45,422 nt of DNA, from the NCBI GenBank assembly GCA_030457025.1, contig JAKDSA010000020.1:1-45422 (forward strand), read 5' to 3'. The notes under the pieces were generated by a model. The model saw only the letters and a list, made by a program, of their open reading frames with translations, did no database searches and was not told where the DNA came from. Numbering within the stretch: position 1 is the stretch's first letter; each line of letters starts with the position of its first letter. This DNA comes from Brevibacterium sp. Lineage in GTDB: Bacteria; Actinomycetota; Actinomycetes; Actinomycetales; Brevibacteriaceae. Of the stretch, positions 26,332 through 35,845 are shown one piece after another. Made by a program: the position numbers and the translations under genes.

Positions 26332-28029
26332 TCACTTCTTGAATCCGATGCTCGTCCAGTCCGGAGTTTCGAGCTGGCGTGGCCCGAGGTTGACGATGTC
26401 GTCTTTGACGCCCCAGACGTACGGGGTCGGGTAGAACGGGATCAGCGGCTTGAGTTTGAGCACTTCGGCATCGCCCTCGTTCGCCAGCTTCTTGGCTTCT
26501 TCCTGGTCCAGAGTCGCCGAAGCTGCCTTGAACTTCTCACCGATCGCGTCACTGGAGATCTTCGAGTGGTTCTGCTCCGAATCGGCAGGATAGAACAGGT
26601 TCGACCCCGAGGAGATCGGGAAGGCCGTGCCCTCCCAGGTGAACGTGGCCATGTCGAAGTTGCCGTTGAGCACATGGTCGGCGAAGTACGCAGCAATCGG
26701 CACGGTCTCGAGCTTGATCTTGAAGCCGACCTCGTTGAGGTCCTTCATCACCTGCTCGGCACGCTGGGCGTTCGAGGCGGTGTCGGCGGGAACGACGATG
26801 CTGAACTTCAGCTTCTCGCCGTCCTTCTCGCGGATTCCGTCGTCTCCTTCGGCCCAGCCGGCGTCGTCGAGGATCTTCTTCGCGGCCTCCGGATCGAAGT
26901 CCAGGCTTCCGTTCGTATTGTCCTGGTACCCGTCCTGGCCCGGCATGAAGGTGACATTGTTGACCAGGGTCACCGGTGCCTCGACGGGGCCGATGGCGGC
27001 CTGGGCAATGGCCTCACGGTTGATCGCGTGACCGATGGCGTCACGGACTTCCTGCTCCTTGAGCGCGCCCTTCTCCGCATTCATCGTCACGTGCGTCCAC
27101 TGCATGCCTTGGGACTTGTAGATCTCGCCGTCCTCGCGCTTGCCGGCGGTCTCATACGAGTCGCCGTCGGTGCCGATGTCGACGAGGTCGATCTCCTTGT
27201 TCGCATAGGCCTGGGCCTGCTGTGCCTGGGAGACGACCTTGAAGATGACCTTGTCCAGCTTGGGCTCCTGGCCCCACCACTTGTCGTTTTGGACCATGGT
27301 GATGACGCCGGCTTTGTTGTCGACCTTGTCTGCCTTGAATGGCCCGTTCGAGGGCAGCACTTCTTTGACGTAGTCCTTGTTGAACGCCTCGGGATCTTCC
27401 GTGATCTCGTTGGGAATCGGTGCGGCAATGTAGTTGGGCCAGTCGATATTCGGGGTCTTGAACGTCACCTCGACGTTGTACTTGTCATCACCGGCTTCGA
27501 TGCTCTCGATGTCCTCGTAGCCCTTGGTCGAGGCGACTTGGAATTCCTCGTTCTCACCGTTCTGGGTTTTCCAGAAGGCTTTGTAGTCCTCGACGTCGAT
27601 CGGGGTGCCGTCCTCCCAGACGGCGTTCTTATTGAGTTTGACGTCGATGACGAGGGGATCCTCGCTGGCGATCTCGACGCTCTCGGCGTAGTTCTTGTCG
27701 ACTTCCCAGGTGCCATCGGCTTTGATCTTGACTGGGCCGCCCAGCGAGGTGCCGTAGAGGTTGTTGTTGTCCACGTGCGCGCCGTCGGCGTGGTAGTAGT
27801 TGAGGCTGGCCGGGATCTCCGTCATCGGATAGGTCAGCGTTCCGCCATCGGCGATCTCGTCGTAGTCGGCCTTCTGATAGTCGATCGACGGCAGCCCCGC
27901 GATCTCCTCGTTTGCCTTGTCGGCGTCGACTCCCGCGGAGTCCTTGCTGTCCTGTTGGCATCCGGAGAGGACAAGCCCCAATGCCGCGGTCGCGGCGACA
28001 ACCGTTGTCGCCTTGTTCCTCATCTTCAT
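26332..28029 (-). CDS. Peptide ABC transporter substrate-binding lipoprotein
   Basis: Family 5 solute-binding protein (565 residues) of the second peptide importer, held outside the membrane. Signal with lipobox LSGC, Cys24. The mature protein shows GGTLTYPMTEIPASLNYYH and a ligand-domain pattern typical of OppA/DppA proteins. The ATG at 28029 is preceded by AGAGGAA; the frame stays open far upstream but that part overlaps the ATPase gene in another frame. It is the last gene of its operon, separated from the ATPase gene by 85 bases that hold a 25-bp repeat, which may allow separate control of this usually more abundant protein. Confidence 0.93.
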   Translation of the reverse strand: MKMRNKATTVVAATAALGLVLSGCQQDSKDSAGVDADKANEEIAGLPSIDYQKADYDEIADGGTLTYPMTEIPASLNYYHADGAHVDNNNLYGTSLGGPVKIKADGTWEVDKNYAESVEIASEDPLVIDVKLNKNAVWEDGTPIDVEDYKAFWKTQNGENEEFQVASTKGYEDIESIEAGDDKYNVEVTFKTPNIDWPNYIAAPIPNEITEDPEAFNKDYVKEVLPSNGPFKADKVDNKAGVITMVQNDKWWGQEPKLDKVIFKVVSQAQQAQAYANKEIDLVDIGTDGDSYETAGKREDGEIYKSQGMQWTHVTMNAEKGALKEQEVRDAIGHAINREAIAQAAIGPVEAPVTLVNNVTFMPGQDGYQDNTNGSLDFDPEAAKKILDDAGWAEGDDGIREKDGEKLKFSIVVPADTASNAQRAEQVMKDLNEVGFKIKLETVPIAAYFADHVLNGNFDMATFTWEGTAFPISSGSNLFYPADSEQNHSKISSDAIGEKFKAASATLDQEEAKKLANEGDAEVLKLKPLIPFYPTPYVWGVKDDIVNLGPRQLETPDWTSIGFKK

Positions 28030-28066
28030 GAGTTCCTCTTTTCTCTGATCTGAGACGTGATTGATG

Positions 28067-28116
28067 GGTGGGTTGGGAGGTGTGATCGGTCGGTGGGTTG
28101 GGAGGTGTGATCGGTC
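28067..28116. repeat. Two perfect copies of a 25-bp unit
   Basis: Copies at 28067-28091 and 28092-28116, unit beginning GGTGGGTTGGGAGGTG. The second copy runs into the stop codon of the ATPase gene (28115-28117); the array lies in the gap before the binding-protein gene. Confidence 0.95.
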
Positions 28117-30220
28117 AGCTCGAGTGTTCGAGTTCGTGGATCCGTTCGGAGAAGTGGCAAGCCACCAGGTTGGACTCCGCCCGCCGAGGTTGGGGATCGT
28201 CGCGTGCGCATCTGTCCTGGTCGGTTTCCGGCAGCAGCGCGAAGAGCGGGCATCTGGTGCGGAAGCTGCACCCGGTGATCTCGTCGGTCGGGCTCGGGAG
28301 GTCGCCCGAGAGGAGTACCCTCTCACGTGATTTCTCAACGGCGGGATCGGGCACCGGGATCGCTGACATCAGCGCCCGGGTGTACGGGTGCTGCGGGTTG
28401 TCGTAGAGATCTTCGGAGGCGCCGAATTCGACGATTCGCCCCAAGTACATCACAGCGACGTGATCGGCGATCTGCCTCACGACTGCCAGGTCATGGGCGA
28501 CGAAGAGGTAGGACAGTCCGAGTGAATCGCGCAGATCTTCGAGCAGGTTGATGACACCTGCCTGCACGGACACGTCGAGAGCGGAGACCGGTTCGTCGAG
28601 GACGAGCAGCTTCGGGTTCGTCACGAGCGCCCGGGCGATGCCGATGCGCTGACGCTGGCCGCCGGAGAACTCGTGCGGGTACCGATCTGCCATGTTCGCG
28701 TCGAGGCCCACCAGTTCGAGCATCTCGGCCACGGTGTCGTTGCGCTTCCTGGCCGGGACTTTGTGGACCGTCAGGGGCTCCGCGATCACCTCGCCCACAG
28801 GCAGCCGTGGATCGATTGCGGCCATCGGGTCCTGGAACACGACCTGGACGTCCTTGCGCATGGCCAAACGGTCTCGTTTGGACAACTCGGACACGTCGAC
28901 TCCGTTGATGACGATCTTGCCCTTCTGGGGTGCCACCATCTCGAGAACCTCGCCGATGGTCGTCGACTTGCCGCAGCCTGACTCCCCGACCAGTCCGAGG
29001 GTCTGTCCCTCTCTGATCTCGAGGTCGATGCCGTCGACTGCTCGCACGGTTCCGATCTGTCGTTTGAACACGGCTCCCTTGAGCAGTGGGAAGTGCTTCT
29101 GCAGTCCGGTGACCTCGAGGACCCGATCGGCGTCGCCGTTCTTCACCCGCTTCTGGACGGGCTCCGGGCGGGGGAAGATGCTGCCGGCTGTCAGCTCACC
29201 TGAGGCGATCTCGTCGGCCCGGTGACAGGCGGCGGCCACGCCCGGTGTTCCGTGCCCGATGAGTTCGGGTTCGACCTCACGGCATGTGTCGATGGCGATC
29301 GGGCAGCGCGGGGCGAAGGGGCACCCCGGGACCATGTTCGACAGCGACGGCGGTTTGCCCTCCAGCGGCACGAGCCGCTGGGTTCCTGCCGTCGCCAGGT
29401 TCGGAACCGAGCGCAGGAGCCCCGTCGTGTAGGGCATCTGTGGGCGGGCGAAGACCTGCTCGACGGGCCCGGTCTCGACGAGTCGACCGGCGTACATGAC
29501 CGCGATGCGATCCGCGTGGCCCGCGACGACACCGAGGTCGTGCGTGATGAGCACGATGGCGGCTCCGGTGATCTCGCGTGCCTTCTGCAGCACGTCGAGG
29601 ATCTGTGCTTGGATCGTGACATCGAGGGCGGTGGTCGGCTCGTCGGCGATGATGAGGTCCGGATCGTTGGCGATCGCGATGGCGATCATGGCACGCTGGC
29701 GCATACCGCCGGAGAACTCGTGCGGGTACGCTCGGACCCGGCGTTCGGGTCCTGGGATGCCCACGATCCGCAGCAGCTCGATCGCGCGTTCGTGTGCAGC
29801 CTCCTTCGACATCGTCGCGTCGTGGAGGAGGAGTCCCTCGGAGATCTGTTCGCCGATCGTGTAGACCGGGGTCAGTGCCGACAGCGGGTCTTGGAAGACC
29901 ATGGCGATCTCGGAACCACGCAGCTTCGACATCTCATGATCGTCCATGTCCAGCAGGGATCGCCCACGGTACTTGATGGAGCCGTCGATTCGGGCGTTGG
30001 AGGGAAGCAGACCCATGACGGCCATGGACGAGACTGATTTGCCGGACCCGGATTCGCCGACGATGCCCAGGAATTCGCCGGGCATCACCTCGTAGTCGAC
30101 GCCGCGAACGGCTTTTACGTCGCCCTTGTGATTCGGGAACGTGACGGTCAGGTCCCGGACTTCGAGGATCGGAGCCTCGGCGGGTGGGTGGGACTGATTG
30201 GTGCTGAGTGTCTCAGTCAC
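28115..30220 (-). CDS. Peptide ABC transporter ATPase, fused DppD-DppF
   Basis: Cytosolic double ATPase (701 residues) of the second peptide importer. Domain 1 (about 15-280): GESGSGKS, LSALTP after the Q-loop, FSGGMRQR signature, LIIADEP Walker B. A CPFAPRCPIA segment with further Cys follows, as in DppD. Domain 2 (about 360-610): GESGCGKST, FSGGQRQR, LLVLDEP, and a second Cys-rich segment (CSFRTRCPLF) as in DppF. These Cys segments are found in many Opp/Dpp ATPases, where they may bind an Fe-S cluster. The GTG at 30218-30220 is chosen for its AGGAG site; it overlaps the permease gene by 8 bases. Confidence 0.94.
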   Translation of the reverse strand: MTETLSTNQSHPPAEAPILEVRDLTVTFPNHKGDVKAVRGVDYEVMPGEFLGIVGESGSGKSVSSMAVMGLLPSNARIDGSIKYRGRSLLDMDDHEMSKLRGSEIAMVFQDPLSALTPVYTIGEQISEGLLLHDATMSKEAAHERAIELLRIVGIPGPERRVRAYPHEFSGGMRQRAMIAIAIANDPDLIIADEPTTALDVTIQAQILDVLQKAREITGAAIVLITHDLGVVAGHADRIAVMYAGRLVETGPVEQVFARPQMPYTTGLLRSVPNLATAGTQRLVPLEGKPPSLSNMVPGCPFAPRCPIAIDTCREVEPELIGHGTPGVAAACHRADEIASGELTAGSIFPRPEPVQKRVKNGDADRVLEVTGLQKHFPLLKGAVFKRQIGTVRAVDGIDLEIREGQTLGLVGESGCGKSTTIGEVLEMVAPQKGKIVINGVDVSELSKRDRLAMRKDVQVVFQDPMAAIDPRLPVGEVIAEPLTVHKVPARKRNDTVAEMLELVGLDANMADRYPHEFSGGQRQRIGIARALVTNPKLLVLDEPVSALDVSVQAGVINLLEDLRDSLGLSYLFVAHDLAVVRQIADHVAVMYLGRIVEFGASEDLYDNPQHPYTRALMSAIPVPDPAVEKSRERVLLSGDLPSPTDEITGCSFRTRCPLFALLPETDQDRCARDDPQPRRAESNLVACHFSERIHELEHSS

Positions 30221-31130
30221 GATTGGCTCCTGAGGTGGGATCGATGGCGTCGCGGAGTGCATCGGCCATCAGGCTGATGGCGAAGAGCATGAGAACGAGG
30301 ACGCCTGCGGGAAAGACGAAGAGCCACGGGCGGGTCACGGCTGCCCCGGATCCTTCGGCCAGGAGCGTGCCGATGGAGACATCGGGCTTCTGGATTCCGA
30401 GGTTGAAGTAGCTCAGCGAGGTTTCGGTCAGAATTGCCGAGACCACTCCCAACGTCGCATCGACGATGAGGATCGACGCCACATTCGGGATGATGTGTCG
30501 GCTCAGTATCCGTGGCGTGGAGACACCCATGTACCGTGCCGCCTTGACGAAGTCACGGTCTTTGATGGCCTTCGTCTGATTTCTCACGACCTGTGCCATG
30601 ATCATCCACCCGAACAGGGCGAGGAAGACGACGATCGCCATCCACGAGAGCTGACGCAGCATCGGGGCCAGCAGGACGAGGATGAAGAACGCGGGCAGCA
30701 CGAGCAGCAGGTTGATGAACCACACGATGACGACCTCGATGCGGCCGCCGAAGTAGCCCGCCGTCGAGCCGATGATCGCGGCCAGAAGACTCGCCGAGGG
30801 CCCCGCGATGATGCCGATGAGCAGGGACTTCTGCAGTCCGGCCACGGTTTGAGCGTAGATGTCCTGCCCGATGGTGTTCGTGCCGAACCAGTGCTGGGCG
30901 TTCGGTGCTTCGTTGAGTGCGTAGATGTCCTGATCAGTGGGCGAATAGATGTTGATCGTGTTGCCGAAGACCGCGAACAGGACGAAGAATCCCAACATGA
31001 TTCCGCCGACCCAGAAGCGAGGGGTCGACCGCAGTCGGCGCCAGATCAGGGTGAGACGGGAGGTGGGCTTCGAACGAGGGGTGACGACATCAGTGTCTGC
31101 AGTAGTGGAGATCGGAATTTCGGTCGCCAT
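30213..31130 (-). CDS. Peptide ABC transporter permease, DppC/OppC type
   Basis: Integral membrane permease (305 residues). N-terminal anchor near 40-60, DppC-type external segment NAQHWFGTNTIGQDIYAQ, about five more membrane segments and the EAA docking loop near KDRDFVKAARYMGVST. One base separates its ATG from the permease B stop; it overlaps the ATPase gene by 8 bases, so the three genes are tightly coupled. Confidence 0.93.
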   Translation of the reverse strand: MATEIPISTTADTDVVTPRSKPTSRLTLIWRRLRSTPRFWVGGIMLGFFVLFAVFGNTINIYSPTDQDIYALNEAPNAQHWFGTNTIGQDIYAQTVAGLQKSLLIGIIAGPSASLLAAIIGSTAGYFGGRIEVVIVWFINLLLVLPAFFILVLLAPMLRQLSWMAIVVFLALFGWMIMAQVVRNQTKAIKDRDFVKAARYMGVSTPRILSRHIIPNVASILIVDATLGVVSAILTETSLSYFNLGIQKPDVSIGTLLAEGSGAAVTRPWLFVFPAGVLVLMLFAISLMADALRDAIDPTSGANRD

Positions 31131-31131
31131 G

Positions 31132-32115
31132 TCAGATCCTCACTCTCGGGTCGAGGGCAGCGTAGAGGACCTCCGACAGGGTCGAGGAGATCAGCGTCAG
31201 CACTGCGATGAAAAGGACGGAACCGGCAGCAGCGTTGATATCGGACTGCAGGATCGAGTTGATGGTGAACTCCCCCATGCCGTGCCAGGAGAACACCACC
31301 TCGAGCATCGCCGATCCCGCGACGAGCGTGCCGAAGGCGTAGGCGAAGTAGGTCGACATCGGGATGAGAGCCACCCGAACACCGTGCTTGACCAGAGCAG
31401 TCTTGCGGGTGCGCCCCTTCGACCTTGCGGTGCGGATGAAATCAGAGGCCAGCACGTCGAGCATGACCGAACGCTGATAACGCGAATAGGTGGCGGCGCC
31501 CATCAGCACCAATGCCAATGTCGGCAGCAGCATATGTGAGAGCTGATCGGTGAACCACGGGAAGAAGCCCGGTGGTATGTCGGCCGTGTATTCGCCCGAG
31601 AACCGAATCAGGCTTGTGCCGATCAGACGGTTGAATCCAGTGGCGATGATCATGAGTATCACGCCGATGACGAATGTCGGCGTGGCGATGATCAGATAGG
31701 ACGCATATGTCACGGTTTGGTCGGAGGCCTTGTATTGCTTAACCGCGCCCCAGACACCAAGGACAACGCCCAGGATGGCTCCGAGGATGGAACCGATGAG
31801 CAGAAGCTTGAGGCTCACGCTGGCGCGGGTCATGATCTCTTGGAAGACCGGATTGTTGTGGACCGTCGTGCTGAAGTCCCCGTGGAGGAAGATCTTCGTC
31901 AGCCAGGTCCACGTGCGCTCGAGGATCGGCACATCCGGGTTGGTTCCGTGCCCGTCGAGGATGGACTTGATCGAGGATTCCGACAGTGGCGGATTCTGAC
32001 CCCGATACCGGGCTGCCGGATCCATGAATGCACTGGAGGTGATGTAGGCGGTCACCGTGGCGATGAACGCGAGGATGAAATAGTTGACGAATCGTCGAAG
32101 AACGTACTTTCCCAT
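31132..32115 (-). CDS. Peptide ABC transporter permease, DppB/OppB type
   Basis: Integral membrane permease (327 residues), partner of the next gene. N-terminal membrane segment near 12-30, external region, about five more segments and the EAA loop near ASDFIRTARSKGRTRK. The start has no Shine-Dalgarno; instead the stop codon of a 37-codon upstream ORF lies 8 bases before the ATG, which suggests translational coupling. Confidence 0.92.
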   Translation of the reverse strand: MGKYVLRRFVNYFILAFIATVTAYITSSAFMDPAARYRGQNPPLSESSIKSILDGHGTNPDVPILERTWTWLTKIFLHGDFSTTVHNNPVFQEIMTRASVSLKLLLIGSILGAILGVVLGVWGAVKQYKASDQTVTYASYLIIATPTFVIGVILMIIATGFNRLIGTSLIRFSGEYTADIPPGFFPWFTDQLSHMLLPTLALVLMGAATYSRYQRSVMLDVLASDFIRTARSKGRTRKTALVKHGVRVALIPMSTYFAYAFGTLVAGSAMLEVVFSWHGMGEFTINSILQSDINAAAGSVLFIAVLTLISSTLSEVLYAALDPRVRI

Positions 32116-32123
32116 GCCGAGAT

Positions 32124-32237
32124 CTAAATGGCTGCGACGCGACGACTTCCGTGATTCTTCTCTGAATGGTGCATCGGTCCGGGGATGAGCGAATAGATCT
32201 CTTTGCGAATCTCGAGGGGTTTACGAGTCATCTGCAA
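32124..32237 (-). CDS. Small upstream ORF before the dppB-like gene
   Basis: A possible 37-residue peptide starting at the TTG 32235-32237, with AAAGGA 7 bases upstream; the ATG at 32231 in the same frame is an alternative with poorer spacing. Its sequence includes MTRKPLEIRKEIYSLIPG and is basic, without a membrane segment. It ends 8 bases before the permease B start, which itself lacks a ribosome site. It could be a coupling or regulatory uORF, or a real small protein; no family recognised. Confidence 0.45.
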   Translation of the reverse strand: MQMTRKPLEIRKEIYSLIPGPMHHSEKNHGSRRVAAI

Positions 32238-32326
32238 TCAAAATTCCTTTGCGCGAAAGTGCTGTCAGTTCAGTGACTTTGATCGGATCCTCAATGAACC
32301 ATCCCAAACAACTGAACGTAAGTTGT

Positions 32327-32355
32327 ACTGTATACAGATGTGATGCTCCGCACAA
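32327..32355 (-). promoter_or_regulatory. Promoter and palindromic operator of the second peptide operon
   Basis: On the minus strand TTGTGC (32350-32355), a 17-base spacer and TACAGT (32327-32332). The -10 lies inside the perfect palindrome CTGTATACAG (32328-32337), the sort of site used by GntR-family repressors. The predicted 5' UTR is about 200 bases and contains the small ORF. Confidence 0.5.
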
Positions 32356-32420
32356 AAGACCTTGCTGACTTTCTTTCACGACACCCGATCGATCCGCCGA
32401 TTCTGGGGCGACACGCCGTG

Positions 32421-32436
32421 GTTACATTTAGGTAAC
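32421..32436. promoter_or_regulatory. GTTAC-N6-GTAAC inverted repeat (GlnR-like box)
   Basis: GTTAC, six bases, GTAAC. This fits the half-box pattern GTnAC-N6-GnAAC described for the nitrogen regulator GlnR of actinobacteria, about 100 bases upstream of the predicted start of a peptide importer operon. Only one box is seen and chance occurrence is possible. Confidence 0.3.
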
Positions 32437-32471
32437 AAGAGGTGCTGATTCTCTCAGCCGGGGCAGAAGAA

Positions 32472-32507
32472 CCGAGGCGGCGCGGACATCGGTCCGCACC
32501 GCCTCGG
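32472..32507 (-). terminator. ilvD terminator
   Basis: Sixteen-position stem (32472-32487 and 32492-32507) with one G-U pair on the minus strand and a 4-base loop, followed by TTCTTCT. It lies about 70 bases after the ilvD stop. Confidence 0.8.
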
Positions 32508-32575
32508 CGATGGATCACTCCCCCACCCAGCGGTGAAGGGACTCTTCGATGATCAGCTCATCGGGTGTTTCCTGC

Positions 32576-34288
32576 TCAGAAGCAGACGGCACCGGTCGAC
32601 GCCGACTGCACGAGCTTCGCGTACTTGCCGAGCACACCGGTGAGACGGTGGTTGTCGGGAATCGTCCACGCCTTGCGACGCTCTTCGAGAACCGACTCAT
32701 CGACGTGGAGTTCGATCGCACGCGCGGCGATGTCGACGGTGATCTTGTCCCCGTCCTCGACGAGAGCGATCGGGCCGCCGTCGACGGCTTCGGGAGCCAC
32801 GTGGCCGATGCACAGGCCCGTGGAGCCGCCCGAGAAGCGACCGTCGGTAATGAGCAGCACGTCCTTGCCGATTCCGGCCCCCTTGATGGCGCCGGTGATG
32901 GCCAGCATCTCGCGCATACCGGGACCGCCCTTGGGCCCCTCGTAGCGGATGACGACGACGTCGCCCTTCTTCAGCTCTCCGTTCAGCACGGCATCCATGG
33001 CCGGCTTCTCCTGGTTGAACACGCGGGCGGTGCCTTCGAAGACGTCGGCGTCGAAACCGGCCGACTTCACGACAGCGCCTTCGGGTGCCATCGAGCCCTT
33101 GAGCACCGTGAGGCCGCCGGTGGCGTGGATCGGGTTGCTCATTGCGCGCAGGATCTTGCCGTCGGGGTCCGGCGGGTTGATGTGCTCGAGGTTCTCGGCC
33201 ACGGTCTTGCCGGTCACCGTCATGCAGTCACCATTGAGCAGGCCGTTGTCGAGCAGGGCCTTCATGATCACGGGCACGCCGCCGATCTTGAAGACATCGT
33301 TCATCACGTACTGGCCGAAGGGCTTGACGTTGCCCAGGTGTGGGACCTTGTCGCCGATCTCGTTGAAGTCATCGAGCTTGAGCTCGACGCCGGCCTCGTG
33401 GGCGATGGCCAGCAGGTGGAGAACCGCGTTGGTCGAGCCACCGAAGGCCATGACCACTGCGATCGCGTTGTGCAGCGATTCGCGGGTGATGATGTCCTTG
33501 GCGGTGATCCCCTGCCGCAGCAGGTTGACCACGGCGTCGCCGGACTTGCGGGCGAACATCGTGCGATCGCGGTGGATGGCCGGCGGTGCGGCCGATCCCG
33601 GCAGGGACATGCCCATGGCCTCGGCCGCCGAGGCCATGGTGTTCGCGGTGTACATGCCACCGCAGGCGCCTTCACCCGGGCAGACGGCGCGTTCGATGGC
33701 GTCGACGTCTTTTTGGGAGATGGTTCCGGCACGGCAGGAGCCGACGGCCTCGAAGGCGTCGATGAGGGTGACTTCCTTCTCGGTGCCGTCCTCCATCTTC
33801 GCGGTGCCGGGCATGATCGAGCCGTTGTAGAGGAAGACGCTGGAGAGGCCGAGGCGGGCGGAGGCCATGAGCATGCCCGGGATCGACTTGTCGCAACCGG
33901 CCATGAGGATCGAACCGTCGAGGCGTTCGGCGCTCATCACGGTCTCGACGGAGTCGGTGATGACCTCACGGGAGACCAGCGAGTAGTGCATGCCCTCGTG
34001 GCCCATGGAGATGCCGTCGGAGACCGAGATGGTCCCGAACTCCAGAGGGAATCCGCCACTTTCATGGACGCCTTCTTTGGCAGCCTGGCCGAGGCGCTGG
34101 AGCGACATGTTGCAGGGGGTGATCTCGTTCCACGAGGTCGCGATGGCGATCTGCGGTTTGACCCAATCGTCATCTCCCATGCCGACGGCCCGCAGCATGC
34201 CGCGAGCCGCAGTGGCTTCGAGCCCATCGGTGACATCGCGGGAGCGAGGTTTGATATCCGGAGAGGTGGTGTTCGTATCAATGCTCAT
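32576..34288 (-). CDS. ilvD: Dihydroxy-acid dehydratase
   Basis: Fe-S and Mg-dependent dehydration of 2,3-dihydroxy-isovalerate and -methylvalerate, third step of valine and isoleucine synthesis, cytosolic. The 570 residues match the family with the three cluster-related Cys: Cys59 (ITPCN), Cys132 (GCDKS) and Cys209 ([14 protein letters not shown]), plus the [12 protein letters not shown] segment near the C terminus. ATG start without ribosome site; TAGAGT lies 6 bases upstream, so probably leaderless. It stands apart from ilvBNC, with no leader peptide of its own. Confidence 0.97.
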   Translation of the reverse strand: MSIDTNTTSPDIKPRSRDVTDGLEATAARGMLRAVGMGDDDWVKPQIAIATSWNEITPCNMSLQRLGQAAKEGVHESGGFPLEFGTISVSDGISMGHEGMHYSLVSREVITDSVETVMSAERLDGSILMAGCDKSIPGMLMASARLGLSSVFLYNGSIMPGTAKMEDGTEKEVTLIDAFEAVGSCRAGTISQKDVDAIERAVCPGEGACGGMYTANTMASAAEAMGMSLPGSAAPPAIHRDRTMFARKSGDAVVNLLRQGITAKDIITRESLHNAIAVVMAFGGSTNAVLHLLAIAHEAGVELKLDDFNEIGDKVPHLGNVKPFGQYVMNDVFKIGGVPVIMKALLDNGLLNGDCMTVTGKTVAENLEHINPPDPDGKILRAMSNPIHATGGLTVLKGSMAPEGAVVKSAGFDADVFEGTARVFNQEKPAMDAVLNGELKKGDVVVIRYEGPKGGPGMREMLAITGAIKGAGIGKDVLLITDGRFSGGSTGLCIGHVAPEAVDGGPIALVEDGDKITVDIAARAIELHVDESVLEERRKAWTIPDNHRLTGVLGKYAKLVQSASTGAVCF

Positions 34289-34294
34289 GCAGGC

Positions 34295-34300
34295 ACTCTA
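34295..34300 (-). promoter_or_regulatory. ilvD -10 element (leaderless promoter)
   Basis: TAGAGT on the minus strand, 6 bases before the ilvD ATG; no clear -35. Confidence 0.45.
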
Positions 34301-34378
34301 CGCCGGAGTCCACAGAGTGTTGGCCAGGTTCTCGCATGTTGGAACGTGTTTTGAGCAGTTCGTTCGAACGCGCTCAGT

Positions 34379-35326
34379 TCACTCTGCGGAGACGAGATTG
34401 AGCGGCTGTTCGCCGTCGTTGAGACGTCGGACCTGCTCGCCCAGAATCTGCACCACTCGAGGCTCGAACGCCGAGGTGTCACCGCCCTCATGGGGTGTGA
34501 TGAGCGTGTTCGGGGTCCCCCACAGCGCGTGATTCTCCGGCAGCGGTTCCGGGTCCATGACGTCGAGTGCGGCATGCAGGCGGCCGGTGCTCAGCTCGGC
34601 CACGAGCGCGTCGGTGTCGACGACCTTGCCCCGAGCGACGTTGACGATGAGCGCGTTGTCGGGCAGTCGGGCGAGGAAATCCTTGTCGACGAGCTTGTTC
34701 GTCGCTTCGGTCAGCGGCGTGATGAGGACGACCACCTCGGCGTGGGGAAGCAGCGTCGGCAGTTCATCGACGCTGTGGATCTGACCGCGATCGTCTTCTC
34801 GTGCGGTCGTCGCCACACGTGTGAGGTCGACATCGAAGGGCTCGAATCGATCGGCGATCGCGGATCCAATCTCGCCGGCGCCGATGATCATGACACGACG
34901 ATCCTGCAGTGAGCGATTGCGCTTGTGGTTCCAGATCCTCGCGCTCTGTGCCCGGACGGCGTCGTCGATGCCACGCAGGCTCGCCAAGGTCAACGTCAAG
35001 GCGAGTTCGGCCGTTCCACCGGTGTGCACGCCCGAGGCGGTCGCCACTTGGATGCCGCGCTCCGGCAGGTGCGCGACGGGATCATAGCCGGTGGTCTGGG
35101 TGATGACCAGTCCCAGATTGGGCAGCTCGTCGAGCAGTTCGATGGTCGGTCCCGAGTTGAGGTACGGGAGCACGACGACATCGACATCGTCTCGGCTCAG
35201 CTTCGCCGACTTCTCGGCGTCCGAATACACGACCAAGTCGACGTTGGCGCGCTGGTGCGCCGGGATCCGGGCGATGACGCGGTTGCGGAGTTCAGCATCT
35301 GGAAAGGCAATGGTCTTGATCGGCAT
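34379..35326 (-). CDS. 2-hydroxyacid dehydrogenase family protein
   Basis: NAD(P)-dependent D-2-hydroxyacid dehydrogenase family (315 residues). Rossmann motif MIIGAGEIGSAIA near 145-157, catalytic Arg (VNVARGKVVD), Glu (DPEPLPENH) and His (TPHEGGDT) present. The N-terminal substrate domain is unlike that of SerA or lactate dehydrogenases, so the substrate is open. ATG at 35326 preferred over GTG at 35332: GACAAT (35333-35338) lies 6 bases before the ATG and no ribosome site is seen. It follows the MarR gene on the same strand after about 50 bases, but its own -10 suggests separate transcription. Confidence 0.88.
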   Translation of the reverse strand: MPIKTIAFPDAELRNRVIARIPAHQRANVDLVVYSDAEKSAKLSRDDVDVVVLPYLNSGPTIELLDELPNLGLVITQTTGYDPVAHLPERGIQVATASGVHTGGTAELALTLTLASLRGIDDAVRAQSARIWNHKRNRSLQDRRVMIIGAGEIGSAIADRFEPFDVDLTRVATTAREDDRGQIHSVDELPTLLPHAEVVVLITPLTEATNKLVDKDFLARLPDNALIVNVARGKVVDTDALVAELSTGRLHAALDVMDPEPLPENHALWGTPNTLITPHEGGDTSAFEPRVVQILGEQVRRLNDGEQPLNLVSAE

Positions 35327-35378
35327 AGCCACATTGTCCCACGAATGACCTCACTCAGGCAGGGCAATTCGGGCAGGC

Positions 35379-35843
35379 TCATTCCGGCAGGGACTTGGCG
35401 ATCCGTGCGAACACTCTCGCGAGGACCTCGAGCTCTTCATCGTCGACATGGGAGAGGAAGACCTCGTCGATGTTCTCTCGATGCTGACGGCCGGCGCTGA
35501 GGAATGCTTGGGCACCAGCCTCGGTGAGACCGACATTGTGCGCCCGTTTGTCGTCCGTGCATTCCGTCTTGGTCACCAGCCCGGCGTCTTCGAGCACCTT
35601 GATCCGATAGTTGAGTCGCGATGGTGAGAACACCAGCTTCCTGGCCAGTACGCTCATCGTCAGTGTGTGGCTCGGCTCCTCCCACAGCAGCAGCAGCGTG
35701 TTGTAGTCGCTGACGGTCAGCCCGGCCCGGTCTTTGAGGTTTCCCTCGAGGTTCTGCCTGATGCGCTGCGAGGTCTCGAAGTACAGCCGCCACGACCTCT
35801 GTGCGAGAGCGTCGCGGCCCCGTCCGAACTTGATCTCGACCAT
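35379..35843 (-). CDS. MarR-family transcriptional regulator
   Basis: Winged-helix DNA-binding dimer, 154 residues. The recognition region is SVLARKLVFSPSRLNYRIKVLEDAGLVTKTE (about 60-92), followed by the wing (DDKRAHNVGLTEAG). The ATG at 35843 has GAGGG at the right distance; the ATG at 35849 overlaps the reductase stop (ATGA). As the last gene of the monooxygenase/reductase operon it probably controls it, perhaps through the imperfect palindrome at 37752-37765. Confidence 0.9.
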   Translation of the reverse strand: MVEIKFGRGRDALAQRSWRLYFETSQRIRQNLEGNLKDRAGLTVSDYNTLLLLWEEPSHTLTMSVLARKLVFSPSRLNYRIKVLEDAGLVTKTECTDDKRAHNVGLTEAGAQAFLSAGRQHRENIDEVFLSHVDDEELEVLARVFARIAKSLPE

Positions 35844-35845
35844 CG

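Noticed and set aside
26221..28053. 610-codon plus-strand open frame
   Set aside because: Antisense shadow of the second peptide-binding lipoprotein, which has signal, lipobox and family motifs.
32515..32575. Protein-like tail after ilvD (ending ESLHRWVGE)
   Set aside because: Its frame differs from ilvD and it has no start outside ilvD; IlvD already ends at a typical position.
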